Positions 8,754 through 18,121 of a stretch of 64,000 nt of DNA are shown here, piece by piece; the stretch's first letter is position 1; every line of letters begins with the position of its first letter. The notes under the pieces are model-generated. The model was not told where the DNA came from. It saw nothing but the letters and a program-made list of their open reading frames with translations, and did no database searches. Where the stretch lies: NCBI GenBank assembly GCA_900466875.1, contig UBNQ01000021.1, forward strand, positions 62,001 through 126,000, given 5' to 3'. The position numbers and the translations under genes are program-made. The DNA comes from Hyphomicrobiales bacterium (lineage in GTDB: Bacteria; Pseudomonadota; Alphaproteobacteria; Rhizobiales; Rhizobiaceae).

Positions 8754-9767
8754 ATGGGCGTGATGAATCCAACCGAGGCCGTTCTTGACGAGAAGGCGAT
8801 CGTTGCAGCCGCCGAAAAGGCGCTGGCCGATATCGCCGCCGTCCGCGAGGAAATCGCAAAGGTCATTTTCGGCCAGGAACGGGTGGTGGAAAACACGCTT
8901 CTCGCAGTCCTCTCCGGTGGCCATGCCCTGCTTGTCGGCGTGCCCGGCCTTGCCAAGACAAAACTCGTCACCACGCTCGGCACCGTGCTTGGTCTCGATT
9001 CCAACCGCATCCAGTTCACGCCCGACCTGATGCCATCCGACATCCTCGGCTCCGAAGTCATGGATACCGATGAGAACGGCCGGCGCTCCTTCCGCTTCAT
9101 CAAGGGACCGATCTTCGCCCAGCTTCTGATGGCCGACGAGATCAACCGCGCCTCGCCCCGCACCCAGTCGGCGCTTCTGCAGGCCATGCAGGAATACCAC
9201 ATCACGGTGGCCGGCCAGCGCTTCGACCTGCCCGCTCCCTTCCACGTTCTCGCAACACAGAACCCGCTGGAACAGGAAGGTACCTACCCACTGCCGGAAG
9301 CCCAGCTCGACCGTTTTCTGCTCCAGGTCGACGTGCTCTATCCGGATCTCGATGCAGAACGCCAGATCCTGCTCGGCACGACCGGTCTTGCCGAGGCCAA
9401 GGCCCGCGGCGTCATCGACAGTGCAAGGCTGCAGGAAATCCAGATGCTCATCCGTCAGATGCCGGTCAGTGACAAGGTGGTCGACGCGATCCTCTCGCTC
9501 GTACGCTCTGCCCGCCCCGGCCACGGCAATGCCGATACCGACCGGCATGTCGCCTGGGGACCCGGCCCCCGCGCCGGCCAGTCGCTGATGCTGACGGCGC
9601 GTGCCCGCGCGCTTTACGAGGGCAGGCTCGCTCCCTCGCTTGACGATGTCTACGCACTGGCCGAACCGGTTCTCGAACACCGCATGGCCCTGAATTTCGC
9701 CGCCCGTGCCGAAGGCATGTCTGTGCGCGACGTGATCGCCAGCTTGGTAAAACAGGCCCGAGGTTAA
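8754..9767 (+). CDS. MoxR-family AAA+ ATPase
   Basis: A 337-residue AAA+ chaperone-type ATPase. Walker A variant GVPGLAKTKL near 67, Walker B LLMADEINRASPRTQSALLQAM near 126, sensor 1 ATQNPLEQEGTYPLPEAQLDRF near 168. MoxR ATPases are usually paired with von Willebrand A or DUF58 proteins and are thought to help insert metals or mature complexes. ATG 8754 follows GGAGA by 5 nt; a TTG at 8736 is less likely. It begins a four-gene operon with 4-nt overlap or short spacing, so its client is probably the downstream membrane proteins or something they bind. Confidence 0.95.
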   Translation: MGVMNPTEAVLDEKAIVAAAEKALADIAAVREEIAKVIFGQERVVENTLLAVLSGGHALLVGVPGLAKTKLVTTLGTVLGLDSNRIQFTPDLMPSDILGSEVMDTDENGRRSFRFIKGPIFAQLLMADEINRASPRTQSALLQAMQEYHITVAGQRFDLPAPFHVLATQNPLEQEGTYPLPEAQLDRFLLQVDVLYPDLDAERQILLGTTGLAEAKARGVIDSARLQEIQMLIRQMPVSDKVVDAILSLVRSARPGHGNADTDRHVAWGPGPRAGQSLMLTARARALYEGRLAPSLDDVYALAEPVLEHRMALNFAARAEGMSVRDVIASLVKQARG

Positions 9768-9794
9768 TCCTCCGGTTCCTTGAAAGGACAATGC

Positions 9795-10712
9795 GTGGCA
9801 TCAATCGGCCAGATCGTCGGGCAGACACCCAGCAGCGAAGTCCTCTCCCGCGCCCAGGCGCGCGCAGCGCTCGTGCCCGATTGCATGGTGGAAGCCAAGC
9901 GCATCGCCAACACGGTGATTGCCGGCTGGCATGGCCGGCGCAAGCGCGGCATGGGCGAAAACTTCTGGCAGTTCCGCCCCTATGCGGAAGGTGAGAGCCT
10001 GTCGCGCATCGACTGGCGCCGCTCCGCCCGCGACGACCATACCTATGTCCGCGACCGCGAATGGGAGGCAGCCCACACGATCTGGCTGTGGGCCGACATG
10101 TCGCCGTCGATGATGTACAAGTCGACCTTTGCCATGGTCTCGAAGGAAAGCCGCGCCCTCGTCCTGATGCTGGCGCTGGCCGAAATCCTTGCCCGCTCCG
10201 GCGAGCGCATCGGGTGTCCCGGCATCATGGAGCCGGTCTCGTCCCGCAACGCCGCCGAACGACTGGCGACCGCCATCATGCACGCACCGCTCACCACCGG
10301 CCTGCCGGAAACCAGGATGATCCGCGGCCAAAGCGATATCGTGCTCATCGGCGATTTTCTCGACGACGCCGATACCATCATGTCGCGTATCTCGCCGCTC
10401 GGAAAACGCGGCCTGCGCGGCCATGTCATCGAAGTCGCCGATCCGGCGGAAGAAACCTTCCCCTATACCGGCCGCACCGAATTCACCGATCCGGAGACCG
10501 GTGAAAAGCTCACCTCCGGCCGCGCCGAAATGATCCGCGAGGATTACCAGCGCGCCTATCTGGCCCGCCGCGAGGCGCTGGGCGAAGGCCTGCGGCGCCT
10601 CGCCTGGAGCTTTACCTTCCATCGCACCGATCATCTGGCTTCCGAAGCACTGGTCGCCGTCCATAGCCAATTGTCCGGCATGCCCGCGGCATTTCCGGGA
10701 GGTCGGGCATGA
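9795..10712 (+). CDS. DUF58 domain protein
   Basis: A 305-residue soluble protein with the DUF58 core: ENFWQFRPYAEGESLSRIDWRRSAR near 55 and the vWA-like strand TIWLWADMSPSMMY near 95 (DMSPSM resembles a degenerate metal-ion site). GTG 9795 is chosen because AAAGGA lies 6 nt upstream. Typical partner of MoxR, predicted to form the MoxR-DUF58 adaptor pair. Its stop overlaps the start of the next gene by 4 nt (10709-10712). Confidence 0.9.
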   Translation: MASIGQIVGQTPSSEVLSRAQARAALVPDCMVEAKRIANTVIAGWHGRRKRGMGENFWQFRPYAEGESLSRIDWRRSARDDHTYVRDREWEAAHTIWLWADMSPSMMYKSTFAMVSKESRALVLMLALAEILARSGERIGCPGIMEPVSSRNAAERLATAIMHAPLTTGLPETRMIRGQSDIVLIGDFLDDADTIMSRISPLGKRGLRGHVIEVADPAEETFPYTGRTEFTDPETGEKLTSGRAEMIREDYQRAYLARREALGEGLRRLAWSFTFHRTDHLASEALVAVHSQLSGMPAAFPGGRA

Positions 10713-13549
10713 GTGCATTCGCCTTTGCCAATCCGCTGATCCTCTTCGGCCTGCTGTCGCTGCCGGCCATCTGGTGGCTGCTGAGGCTCACCCCGCCCCG
10801 GCCAAAGGCCGAGATCTTTCCGCCGCTGCGCATTCTGGCAACGGTGCTCAAGCGCGAGGAAACCCCGGCCCAGAGCCCCTGGTGGCTGACGCTCCTGCGC
10901 ATGCTGCTCGCCGCTGCCGTCATTCTGGCGATTGCCGATCCGGTGATGAACCCGCGCGCCAGCTCGCTCAATGCCAGTGGCCCCCTGGCGCTCGTTATCG
11001 ACAATGGCTGGTCGAGCGCCGTCGACTGGGAACGCCGTGTCGAGACCGCCAACATGCTGATCGACGAGGCCGAAAGCGCCGACGTGCCGGTCTCCCTGAC
11101 CTTCACCGCCGACACCAGCAACGAATCTGGGGCCGGCACAGCGTCCGCGGCGCGCGACAAGCTCGCCGCAGCCGAGCCGAAACCGCTCGTTCCCGATCGC
11201 CTGCGCGCCATCCGCTCCCTGCAGGAAGCGCTCGATGGCAATCCGCTCGGCACGGTCGCGCTGATCTCCGACGGTATCGCTGCGCCCGGCGACAATGATG
11301 CAATGACGGCGCTCGCCGCCTTCGCCCCCAACGATGTCCGGCTCTATCAGGGCGATGGCCGCGGCGCAGTCGCACTCACCGGTGCGACGAACAATTCCGA
11401 AACGATGGCTGTCACCGCCACCCGCCTGGATACGGCCGCTCCGCAGCAGCTGACGGTCAACGCACTCGACCAGCAGGGCCGCTCGCTCGCCTCGGGCATT
11501 GTCGATTTCTCCGCCGGTTCCCGCACGGCATCAGCCGAAATCTCCGCGCCCTTCGAACTGCGCAACGATTTCGCCCGTTTGAGCATAGAAGGCATCGCCA
11601 CGGCTGGCGCCACCCATCTTCTCGACGACGGTTTCAAGCGTCGCCGCATCGCGCTGATTTCCGGCGAGAGCGGCAGCGATTTCCAGCCGCTTCTGCAGCC
11701 GCTCTATTATATCAACCGGGCGCTTTCGCCCTATGCCGATATCATCCAGACGAACACGGCCGATCTCGCCGTCTCGATCCCGCAGATCCTCGAAAACAAT
11801 CCCTCCGCCATCATCATGGCCGATGTCGGCCGTTTGCCGGCTGAAACCTACGAGCCGCTGGAACGCTGGATCGCCCGAGGCGGCACGCTCATTCGCTTCG
11901 CCGGTCCGCGTCTCGCGGCAGCGCCCGCCGACGATCCTCTCGTGCCGGTAAGACTACGCCAGGGCGAGCGCGCACTCGGTGGTGCCATGTCCTGGTCCGA
12001 GCCGCAATCGCTCGCGGATTTCCCCAATATCGGTCCCTTTGCCGGCATGCCGCGCGCCGCCGACATCACCGTCACCCGTCAGGTTCTGGCCGAACCGACA
12101 CCGGATCTCGCCGAACGCACCTGGGCAAGCCTTGCCGACGGCACGCCGATCGTCACCACGCGCGATGTCGATGCCGGCCGCCTCGTGCTCTTCCATACGA
12201 GCGCCGAAGCCACATGGTCCAACCTGCCGCTCTCGGGCAATTTCGTCGAAATGCTGCGCCGTGTCGTTCAGATGGCCCGCGCCGGCGGTGCGACCACCGC
12301 ATCCGCAGGCTCCGAAAACGCAGCAGCAACGCTCCCCGCCTATCGCCTGCTGACTGCCGACGGCTTGCTCTCGACCGAGACCAGCGGTGTCCGCCCGATC
12401 ATGATCCGCGCCGGCGAAACGCCGTCTGCCACCTTCGACCACCCCCCGGGTCTTTACGGCACAGAAGACGGCTTTTCCGCCGTCAACCTGTTGCCGCCCG
12501 GCTCCGAGCTTACCGCTTTCGATCCGGCTCCGATCGGCCGTGCTGTTGCCCGCGAAGGCCTTGCCGGCGGAGAATCCGTGTCGCTGCGCCCGGCGCTCTT
12601 CGCCGCCGCCTTCGCCATGCTCATCCTCGACAGCCTGATCATCCTGTTCATCAACGGCGCATTCTCCCGAATGCCCAGAGGCGCCAAACGTCGCTCCGGC
12701 GCGGCAGCGGCCACGATTGCCGCACTCGCCTTCGGTCTTGCCGCCTTCCAGCCACATCCGGTTTCCGCACAGGAAATGCCGGAGGGCAGCGGCGCGAAAG
12801 CCGGTGACGAGCAGATCCTCGAACATCTCGACACGACCCACCTCGCCTATGTCGTAACCGGCGAAGGCGATGTCGACCGCATCTCCGAACAGGGCCTCGC
12901 CGGACTGACGGAATTCCTCACCTACCGCACGACGCTGGAGCCGGGTACCCCCGTCGGTCTGGATATCACCAAGGACGAACTGTCCTTCTACCCGATCATC
13001 TATTGGCCGATCTCCGCCAACGCGCCGATGCCATCGCAGGCGGCGATCTCGCGCATCGACGCCTATATGCGCAACGGCGGCACCGTCCTGTTCGATACCC
13101 GCGACCAGTATTCATCGCTCGACGGCGGCGGCAGTTCCCCCAACGGCGAGCGCCTGCAGCAGATCCTTGCCAATATCGACATACCGCCGCTTGAACCCGT
13201 GCCTGAAAACCACGTTCTCGCCCGGTCCTTCTATCTGCTGACAAATTTCCCCGGCCGCTATAACGGCAGCGCTCTGTGGGTCGAAGCGCGTCAGGATGCC
13301 CGCAACGCCAACCAGGTTTCTTCCGGCGGCGACGGCGTTTCACCCATCATGATCACCGGCAACGATCTTGCCGGTGCCTGGGCTGTCGACCAGCAGGGTG
13401 CACCAGTGCTTCCGACAGTTCCGCCCGACGACATGCAGCGCGAATACGCCTACCGCGCCGGCGTCAACATCATGATGTACATGCTGACCGGCAACTACAA
13501 GGCCGACCAGGTCCATGTCCCTGCCCTTCTCGAACGGCTTGGCCAGTAG
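10709..13549 (+). CDS. DUF4159 membrane protein with BatA-like N-terminus
   Basis: A 946-residue inner-membrane protein. The N-terminus has a BatA-like segment (FANPLILFGLLSLPAIWWLL, then a second helix near 60-78). A large periplasmic region with vWA-like and glutamine-amidotransferase-like folds follows (EPLERWIARGGTLIRFAGPRL near 388). Helices near 628-650 and 670-690 lead to the C-terminal DUF4159 domain from about 705 (HLAYVVTGEGDVDRISEQGL). No enzyme residues are evident. It overlaps the DUF58 gene by 4 nt, and 246 bp carrying a RIME-like repeat separate it from the next gene, so co-transcription is likely but not certain. Confidence 0.88.
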   Translation: MSAFAFANPLILFGLLSLPAIWWLLRLTPPRPKAEIFPPLRILATVLKREETPAQSPWWLTLLRMLLAAAVILAIADPVMNPRASSLNASGPLALVIDNGWSSAVDWERRVETANMLIDEAESADVPVSLTFTADTSNESGAGTASAARDKLAAAEPKPLVPDRLRAIRSLQEALDGNPLGTVALISDGIAAPGDNDAMTALAAFAPNDVRLYQGDGRGAVALTGATNNSETMAVTATRLDTAAPQQLTVNALDQQGRSLASGIVDFSAGSRTASAEISAPFELRNDFARLSIEGIATAGATHLLDDGFKRRRIALISGESGSDFQPLLQPLYYINRALSPYADIIQTNTADLAVSIPQILENNPSAIIMADVGRLPAETYEPLERWIARGGTLIRFAGPRLAAAPADDPLVPVRLRQGERALGGAMSWSEPQSLADFPNIGPFAGMPRAADITVTRQVLAEPTPDLAERTWASLADGTPIVTTRDVDAGRLVLFHTSAEATWSNLPLSGNFVEMLRRVVQMARAGGATTASAGSENAAATLPAYRLLTADGLLSTETSGVRPIMIRAGETPSATFDHPPGLYGTEDGFSAVNLLPPGSELTAFDPAPIGRAVAREGLAGGESVSLRPALFAAAFAMLILDSLIILFINGAFSRMPRGAKRRSGAAAATIAALAFGLAAFQPHPVSAQEMPEGSGAKAGDEQILEHLDTTHLAYVVTGEGDVDRISEQGLAGLTEFLTYRTTLEPGTPVGLDITKDELSFYPIIYWPISANAPMPSQAAISRIDAYMRNGGTVLFDTRDQYSSLDGGGSSPNGERLQQILANIDIPPLEPVPENHVLARSFYLLTNFPGRYNGSALWVEARQDARNANQVSSGGDGVSPIMITGNDLAGAWAVDQQGAPVLPTVPPDDMQREYAYRAGVNIMMYMLTGNYKADQVHVPALLERLGQ

Positions 13550-13591
13550 GATGGATCGGATGTCTGTCATTTCCGCTTGCGCTCTTGGCCA

Positions 13592-13757
13592 GCCCCTCAT
13601 CCGCCTGCCGGCACCTTCTCCCCGTCACGACGGGGAGAAGGACGCAAGCCGCACCATTGCCACCCCTTATTCATGCACCGAGGATGAGTTGGGCGGAACT
13701 GCAACGGCAACCTCATCCCCTCGCCCCGCCTGCGGGGAGAGGGTTAGGGTGAAGGGC
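13592..13757 (+). repeat. RIME-like intergenic repeat, copy A
   Basis: Begins GCCCCTCATCCGCCTGCCGG, contains the inverted arms CTTCTCCCCG / CGGGGAGAAG, and ends GGGTTAGGGTGAAGGGC. The same beginning, hairpin and ending recur at 38521-38685 in the same orientation, with a different middle. It fills most of the gap inside the MoxR operon. Confidence 0.85.
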
Positions 13758-13795
13758 AAGCTTCAGACACCGCAGCCTCGAAGAGGGAAAACGCC

Positions 13796-15862
13796 ATGAC
13801 CCTTGAGTTTTCTCCCTTCTTCCCATGGCCCGTCCTGATCGGACTTGGCGTCCTCGCGCTTATCCTCTGCGCGCTTGCATTCTGGCGTCGTGTCCGTGGT
13901 GCCAGCCTGCGCACACTGGCGCTCGCCTTCCTGCTTCTGGCGCTCGCCAACCCGACACTGCTGCAGGAAGACCGTGAGCAGCTCTCGACCATTGTGCCGA
14001 TCCTCGTCGACCGCTCGCAAAGCCAACAGACCGCTGAACGCAAGCAGCAGACGGACGAAGCACTGGCGCAACTGCGCGACCGCTTTTCCCGCTACCCGAA
14101 TATCGAGACCCGCATCGTCGAAGTGGCCGACGACCCGGATAGCGACACGCCTTCGACGCGGCTCTACACAGCCTTGCGGTCCGCTGTCTCGGACGTGCCC
14201 CCTGCCCGCCTGGGTGCCGCCGTCTTCCTTTCCGATGGCCAGATCCACGATCTGCCGGGCACCAATCAGGATCTCGGCTTTACCGCCCCCGTCCACGGTC
14301 TGATCACCGGACAACCGGACGAGTTCGACCGCCGCGTTGAAGTCGTGCGCGCGCCACGCTTCGGCATCGTCAACGAGGAACAGGAACTGACGCTCCGTGT
14401 CGTCGATGACGGCCGCGCCACCAACACGCCCGCCCAGGTGACGGTGCGCATGAATGGTGAGCAGATCGCCACCTTCCGCGCCTCGCCGGGCGCCAACACG
14501 CCCTTCCCCTTCACCGTCCCCCGCGCCGGCAACAACGTCATGGAATTTTCCGTCGACGAGCTTCCGGGTGAAGTGACGACCGCCAACAACCGCGCCGTCC
14601 ATGTCATCGACGGAATCCGCCAGAACCTGCGCGTTCTTCTGGTTTCCGGCGAACCCCATGCGGGCGAGCGCGCCTGGCGCAACCTGTTGAAATCCGACGC
14701 GTCCGTCGATCTCGTCCACTTCACCATCCTTCGCCCGCCGGAAAAGCAGGATGGCACGCCGATCAACGAACTGTCGCTGATCGCCTTCCCCACCCGCGAA
14801 CTGTTCGTCGAGAAGATCAAGGATTTCGACCTGATCATTTTTGATCGCTACAAGCACCGCGGCGTGCTGCCGATCCTCTATTACGATTACATCTCGCAAT
14901 ATGTGCAAAACGGCGGCGCGCTGCTGATCGCGGCCGGCCCTGAACATGCAAGCGAGGATTCGATCGCGCTCACGCCGCTCGAGCAGGTCCTTCCCGCCTC
15001 CCCAACCGGAGAGGTCCACAGCGCCGCCTTCTATCCGCATCTCTCCGAAGTCGGGCAAAAACACCCCGTCACCCGCGGCCTCGACAGCTCAGGTCAGACG
15101 CCACCCGCATGGGGCCGCTGGTTCCGCACCATCGATGTCGACCAGCCGCGTGGACAGACGGTGATGGAAGGCGACGGTGACCGTCCGCTGCTCGTGCTCA
15201 ACCGCCAGGGTCAGGGCCGCGTCGCCATGCTCTTGTCCGACCAGGGCTGGCTCTGGGCCCGCGGCTTTGAAGGCGGCGGCCCGCATGTGGCGCTTTATCG
15301 CCGCATCGCCCACTGGCTGATGAAGGAACCGGAACTGGAAGAAGAAGCGCTCACCGCCCGCTCCTCCGGCCGCACGCTGGAAGCGACGCGCCAGACGATC
15401 GGCGAAGACCCGGGTCCGGCAACCGTCCGCTTCCCCTCCGGCCGCACCGAAACCATCGCGATGACACAGGCAGAACCCGGCCAGTACCGCCTCGAACGCC
15501 GCATGGATGAAGTCGGCCTCTTCCAGGTATCGAACGGGGAATTCTCCACGCTCGTGCATGTCGGCGCCGTCGATGCCCCGGAATTCAAGGCGATGATCTC
15601 GACCGAGGAAACGCTGCGGCCCTATGCCGAAAAGACCAACGGCCTCGTTACCCGCGTTGCCTCCGGTGCGGAGATCACGTTGCCCGACATCCTGCCGGTG
15701 CGCGGCGAGGTCAGGGTCAGCAATCCGAACCGCATGTCGATCCGCATGACGGACGAGAGCGTCCTGCGCGGCGTCAACAGCCTGCCGCTCTTTGCCGGCT
15801 TCGCCGGCCTCTCGGCCCTGCTCTTTGCGGTCGCCGCGATGTGGTGGCGCGAGGGACGGTAA
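13796..15862 (+). CDS. Membrane protein with glutamine-amidotransferase-like periplasmic domain
   Basis: A 688-residue inner-membrane protein. Two N-terminal helices (about 7-27 and 36-54), a vWA-like region (IVPILVDRSQSQQ near 63, then LGAAVFLSDGQIHD), an Ig-like stretch, and a class I glutamine-amidotransferase-like fold near 275-500 (LRVLLVSGEPHAGERAWRNLLK; YVQNGGALLIAAGPEH). A last helix lies near 660-682. No obvious catalytic Cys triad was identified, so this is probably structural. The AGAGGG ribosome site is 8 nt upstream. It ends overlapping the first GNAT gene by 1 nt. Confidence 0.87.
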   Translation: MTLEFSPFFPWPVLIGLGVLALILCALAFWRRVRGASLRTLALAFLLLALANPTLLQEDREQLSTIVPILVDRSQSQQTAERKQQTDEALAQLRDRFSRYPNIETRIVEVADDPDSDTPSTRLYTALRSAVSDVPPARLGAAVFLSDGQIHDLPGTNQDLGFTAPVHGLITGQPDEFDRRVEVVRAPRFGIVNEEQELTLRVVDDGRATNTPAQVTVRMNGEQIATFRASPGANTPFPFTVPRAGNNVMEFSVDELPGEVTTANNRAVHVIDGIRQNLRVLLVSGEPHAGERAWRNLLKSDASVDLVHFTILRPPEKQDGTPINELSLIAFPTRELFVEKIKDFDLIIFDRYKHRGVLPILYYDYISQYVQNGGALLIAAGPEHASEDSIALTPLEQVLPASPTGEVHSAAFYPHLSEVGQKHPVTRGLDSSGQTPPAWGRWFRTIDVDQPRGQTVMEGDGDRPLLVLNRQGQGRVAMLLSDQGWLWARGFEGGGPHVALYRRIAHWLMKEPELEEEALTARSSGRTLEATRQTIGEDPGPATVRFPSGRTETIAMTQAEPGQYRLERRMDEVGLFQVSNGEFSTLVHVGAVDAPEFKAMISTEETLRPYAEKTNGLVTRVASGAEITLPDILPVRGEVRVSNPNRMSIRMTDESVLRGVNSLPLFAGFAGLSALLFAVAAMWWREGR

Positions 15863-16281
15863 TGCCGATTCGCCTGGATCTGACCGCGTCGCCTTCCAGC
15901 GATGACCTCGACGTCATCCTCAAAGGCCTGACCGCTTACAACGAAGCGGAAGTCGGGGCCGCCGACCGCATGCCGGTCGCAGTTCTGATTAGGGATGAAC
16001 AGGGCCGCACCATCGGTGGCCTTTCGGGCTATACGTCCTGGGGCTGGCTGTTCACGCAATTGCTGTTCATTCCGGAAACACTGCGCGGCCAGGGCATGGC
16101 GGCAAAACTTCTCGATCAGGCGGAATCCGAAGCCCGTCGCCGCGGCTGTGGCGGAGCCTGGATCGACACGTTCAACCCTCTGGCGCTCAAGGCTTACCAG
16201 CGTCAGGGCTACAAAATATTCGGCGAACTCCCCGCCTTCGTCGGCGACCGCACCCGCACCTTCCTTAAAAAGGCCCTTTAG
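15862..16281 (+). CDS. GNAT-family N-acetyltransferase (paralogue 1)
   Basis: A 139-residue acetyl-CoA-dependent acetyltransferase. The acetyl-CoA loop is seen in LRGQGMAAKLLDQAESEARRRGCGGAWID, followed by NPLALKAYQRQGYKIFGEL. ATG 15862 overlaps the stop of the membrane-protein gene by one base, so translation is probably coupled. It resembles the next gene closely in the loop region (RGQGxAxxxLxxAExEARxRGC, then ID-TxNPxAL). Substrate unknown. Confidence 0.9.
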   Translation: MPIRLDLTASPSSDDLDVILKGLTAYNEAEVGAADRMPVAVLIRDEQGRTIGGLSGYTSWGWLFTQLLFIPETLRGQGMAAKLLDQAESEARRRGCGGAWIDTFNPLALKAYQRQGYKIFGELPAFVGDRTRTFLKKAL

Positions 16282-16318
16282 TTTATCGATGCGCTCCTCT
16301 TCGGGAGGAGAAATCGGC

Positions 16319-16732
16319 ATGGAACTGAAAGTGACGGAGGGCATCGCTCCCCTGGAGGAAGACGCCATCCTGCAGAAGCTGCGGGCCTTCAATATAACCA
16401 CCTTCGGCAAAAGCGACCGCCGCGAGCTTACAATCCCGCTTTATGACGACGGCGGCGAAATCAGCGGCGGCCTTGTCGGCTATACCGGGCGCGGCTGGCT
16501 TTACGTGTCGATGCTCTACATTCCCGAAATCTCGCGCGGTCAGGGGCTCGCCACCCGCATGCTGGCCATGGCCGAGGACGAGGCCCGCAAGCGCGGCTGC
16601 ATGGGCGCCTATATCGACACGATGAACCCGGCCGCCCTCTCGCTCTACCGAAAACTCGGTTACGCCGAGATCGGCAAGCTGGATGCGCTTTCCGGCAACC
16701 ACGTCGTCACCTGGCTTGCCAAGCGTTTCTGA
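16319..16732 (+). CDS. GNAT-family N-acetyltransferase (paralogue 2)
   Basis: A 137-residue GNAT protein with RGQGLATRMLAMAEDEARKRGCMG and the same IDTMNPAALSLYRKLGYAEIG tail pattern as its neighbour. GGAGGAG (16305-16311) sits 7 nt before ATG 16319. It follows paralogue 1 by 37 bp and probably arose by tandem duplication. Substrate unknown. Its end converges with the MFS gene, 4 bp apart. Confidence 0.9.
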   Translation: MELKVTEGIAPLEEDAILQKLRAFNITTFGKSDRRELTIPLYDDGGEISGGLVGYTGRGWLYVSMLYIPEISRGQGLATRMLAMAEDEARKRGCMGAYIDTMNPAALSLYRKLGYAEIGKLDALSGNHVVTWLAKRF

Positions 16733-16736
16733 ACGG

Positions 16737-18050
16737 TCAGGACAGCGATACTTCCCGCGTTTCGACCCGGATCATCAATGCCGCCACGGCCGCCAGAACA
16801 AGAAGGCAAGCGAAGATGCCGACTGTCAGGCCAAATCCGTGGCTGACCACATAGACCATCGCAGACGGCGCAAGCAGCCCGCCGAGCCGGGCCATCGCCC
16901 CCGCCGCTCCCATTCCGGTAGCCCTTGACCGCGTCGGGAACAGTTCGGGCGTATAGGCATAAAGTGCGCCCCATGTGCCGAGCAGCGCAAAGCTCATGAT
17001 CAGCAGGGACGTGCCGATGAGGGTTGGACCGGAAGCGAGCACGAAAAGCAGGCATCCGGCTGCTGACAACAGGCAGAAGCCTGTCAGCGTTGGCTTGCGC
17101 CCCCAGCGTTCCACACCATAGGCGGCCAGCGCATATCCTGGAAGCTGCGCCAATGCCACGAGCACCAGAAAGCCGTAGCCCCGCACGAAACCGAACCCTT
17201 CACTGGCAAGCTTTGCCGGCATCCAGGTGAAGATGCCGTAATAGGAAACCGAAACGAGAAACCAGATGGCCAGGATCGTGACGCTGGTGCGCCGCATCGC
17301 CGGCGCGAAAATCCCTTCCCGCGGAGTGGAGGGCGGTGGCGCGATTTCTTCGTCATCGGCAAGACCGCGGCCGGTATTGACCGTCATGATCCGGTCGATC
17401 ACCTGCCGCGCTTCCTCGTTGCGCCCCGTGCGCAGGAGATAGTGCGGCGATTCGGGAATGAGCACGCGCATGCCGATCCCTGCGAGAGCCGGCAGCGCCG
17501 TCACCACGAAGATCAGCCGCCAGGCGTCCTGCATTCCCGCAAGGCTCGCGACCCAGGCGGTCAAGGCGACGACCAGCGTCCCGATAGCCCAGAACCCCTC
17601 GAGCGCGACAAGCCAGCGCCCGCGATTTTTAGTCGGCAGGAACTCCGACATCATCGCATAATCGACCGGCAAAGTCCCGCCGACGGCCATGCCCGTCAGG
17701 AAGCGCAGGATGAGAAGAATGGTGAAATCCGGTGCGAAGGCCGAAAGCAGCCCGAACAGAGCATCGCAGAAAACGGTAACGATCAGCACCGTGCGCCGTC
17801 CGATCCTGTCTGCCAGCCTGCCGAACGCCATGGCGCCGATAAGCATACCGAGAAAAAACAGGCTGCCGGTCTGCAATGCCTGGGCCAGGGTTAGGCCGAA
17901 AGTGGCGGCAATCGATGCCGCGGTGAAGCCCACGGCCAGAACCTGCATCGCATCCGCCGCCCAGACGAGGCCGAAAACGCCGATCAGCCTGCGCTGATAT
18001 CGTTCAGCCCCGGCGCGGTCGAGCGCCTCGTCAACCGTAATTGATCTCAT
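16737..18050 (-). CDS. MFS transporter, aromatic acid/sugar symporter-like
   Basis: A 437-residue, 12-helix major-facilitator transporter. The first signature GRLADRIGRRTVLI lies between helices 2 and 3, with YAYTPELFPTRSRATGMG near helix 10 in the style of the SV2/AAHS (NaiP-like) branch, which carries organic acids or aromatic compounds. A long cytoplasmic loop (MTVNTGRGLADDEEIAPPP) sits mid-protein. ATG 18050 (MRSITVDEAL) follows an AGAAGG site. Substrate cannot be read from sequence and no catabolic genes lie beside it. Confidence 0.9.
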   Translation of the reverse strand: MRSITVDEALDRAGAERYQRRLIGVFGLVWAADAMQVLAVGFTAASIAATFGLTLAQALQTGSLFFLGMLIGAMAFGRLADRIGRRTVLIVTVFCDALFGLLSAFAPDFTILLILRFLTGMAVGGTLPVDYAMMSEFLPTKNRGRWLVALEGFWAIGTLVVALTAWVASLAGMQDAWRLIFVVTALPALAGIGMRVLIPESPHYLLRTGRNEEARQVIDRIMTVNTGRGLADDEEIAPPPSTPREGIFAPAMRRTSVTILAIWFLVSVSYYGIFTWMPAKLASEGFGFVRGYGFLVLVALAQLPGYALAAYGVERWGRKPTLTGFCLLSAAGCLLFVLASGPTLIGTSLLIMSFALLGTWGALYAYTPELFPTRSRATGMGAAGAMARLGGLLAPSAMVYVVSHGFGLTVGIFACLLVLAAVAALMIRVETREVSLS

Positions 18051-18121
18051 CCCAATGCCTTCTTTGTGAGGCGGCCGACTCCCCATTTTGTCGGCTCCAT
18101 TCGAGGCATAGTTGATTTGTG

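Noticed and set aside
13550-13795. Possible CRISPR or insertion element
   Set aside because: Only one repeat unit is present here and no transposase or spacer pattern exists; it matches a RIME-like intergenic repeat.
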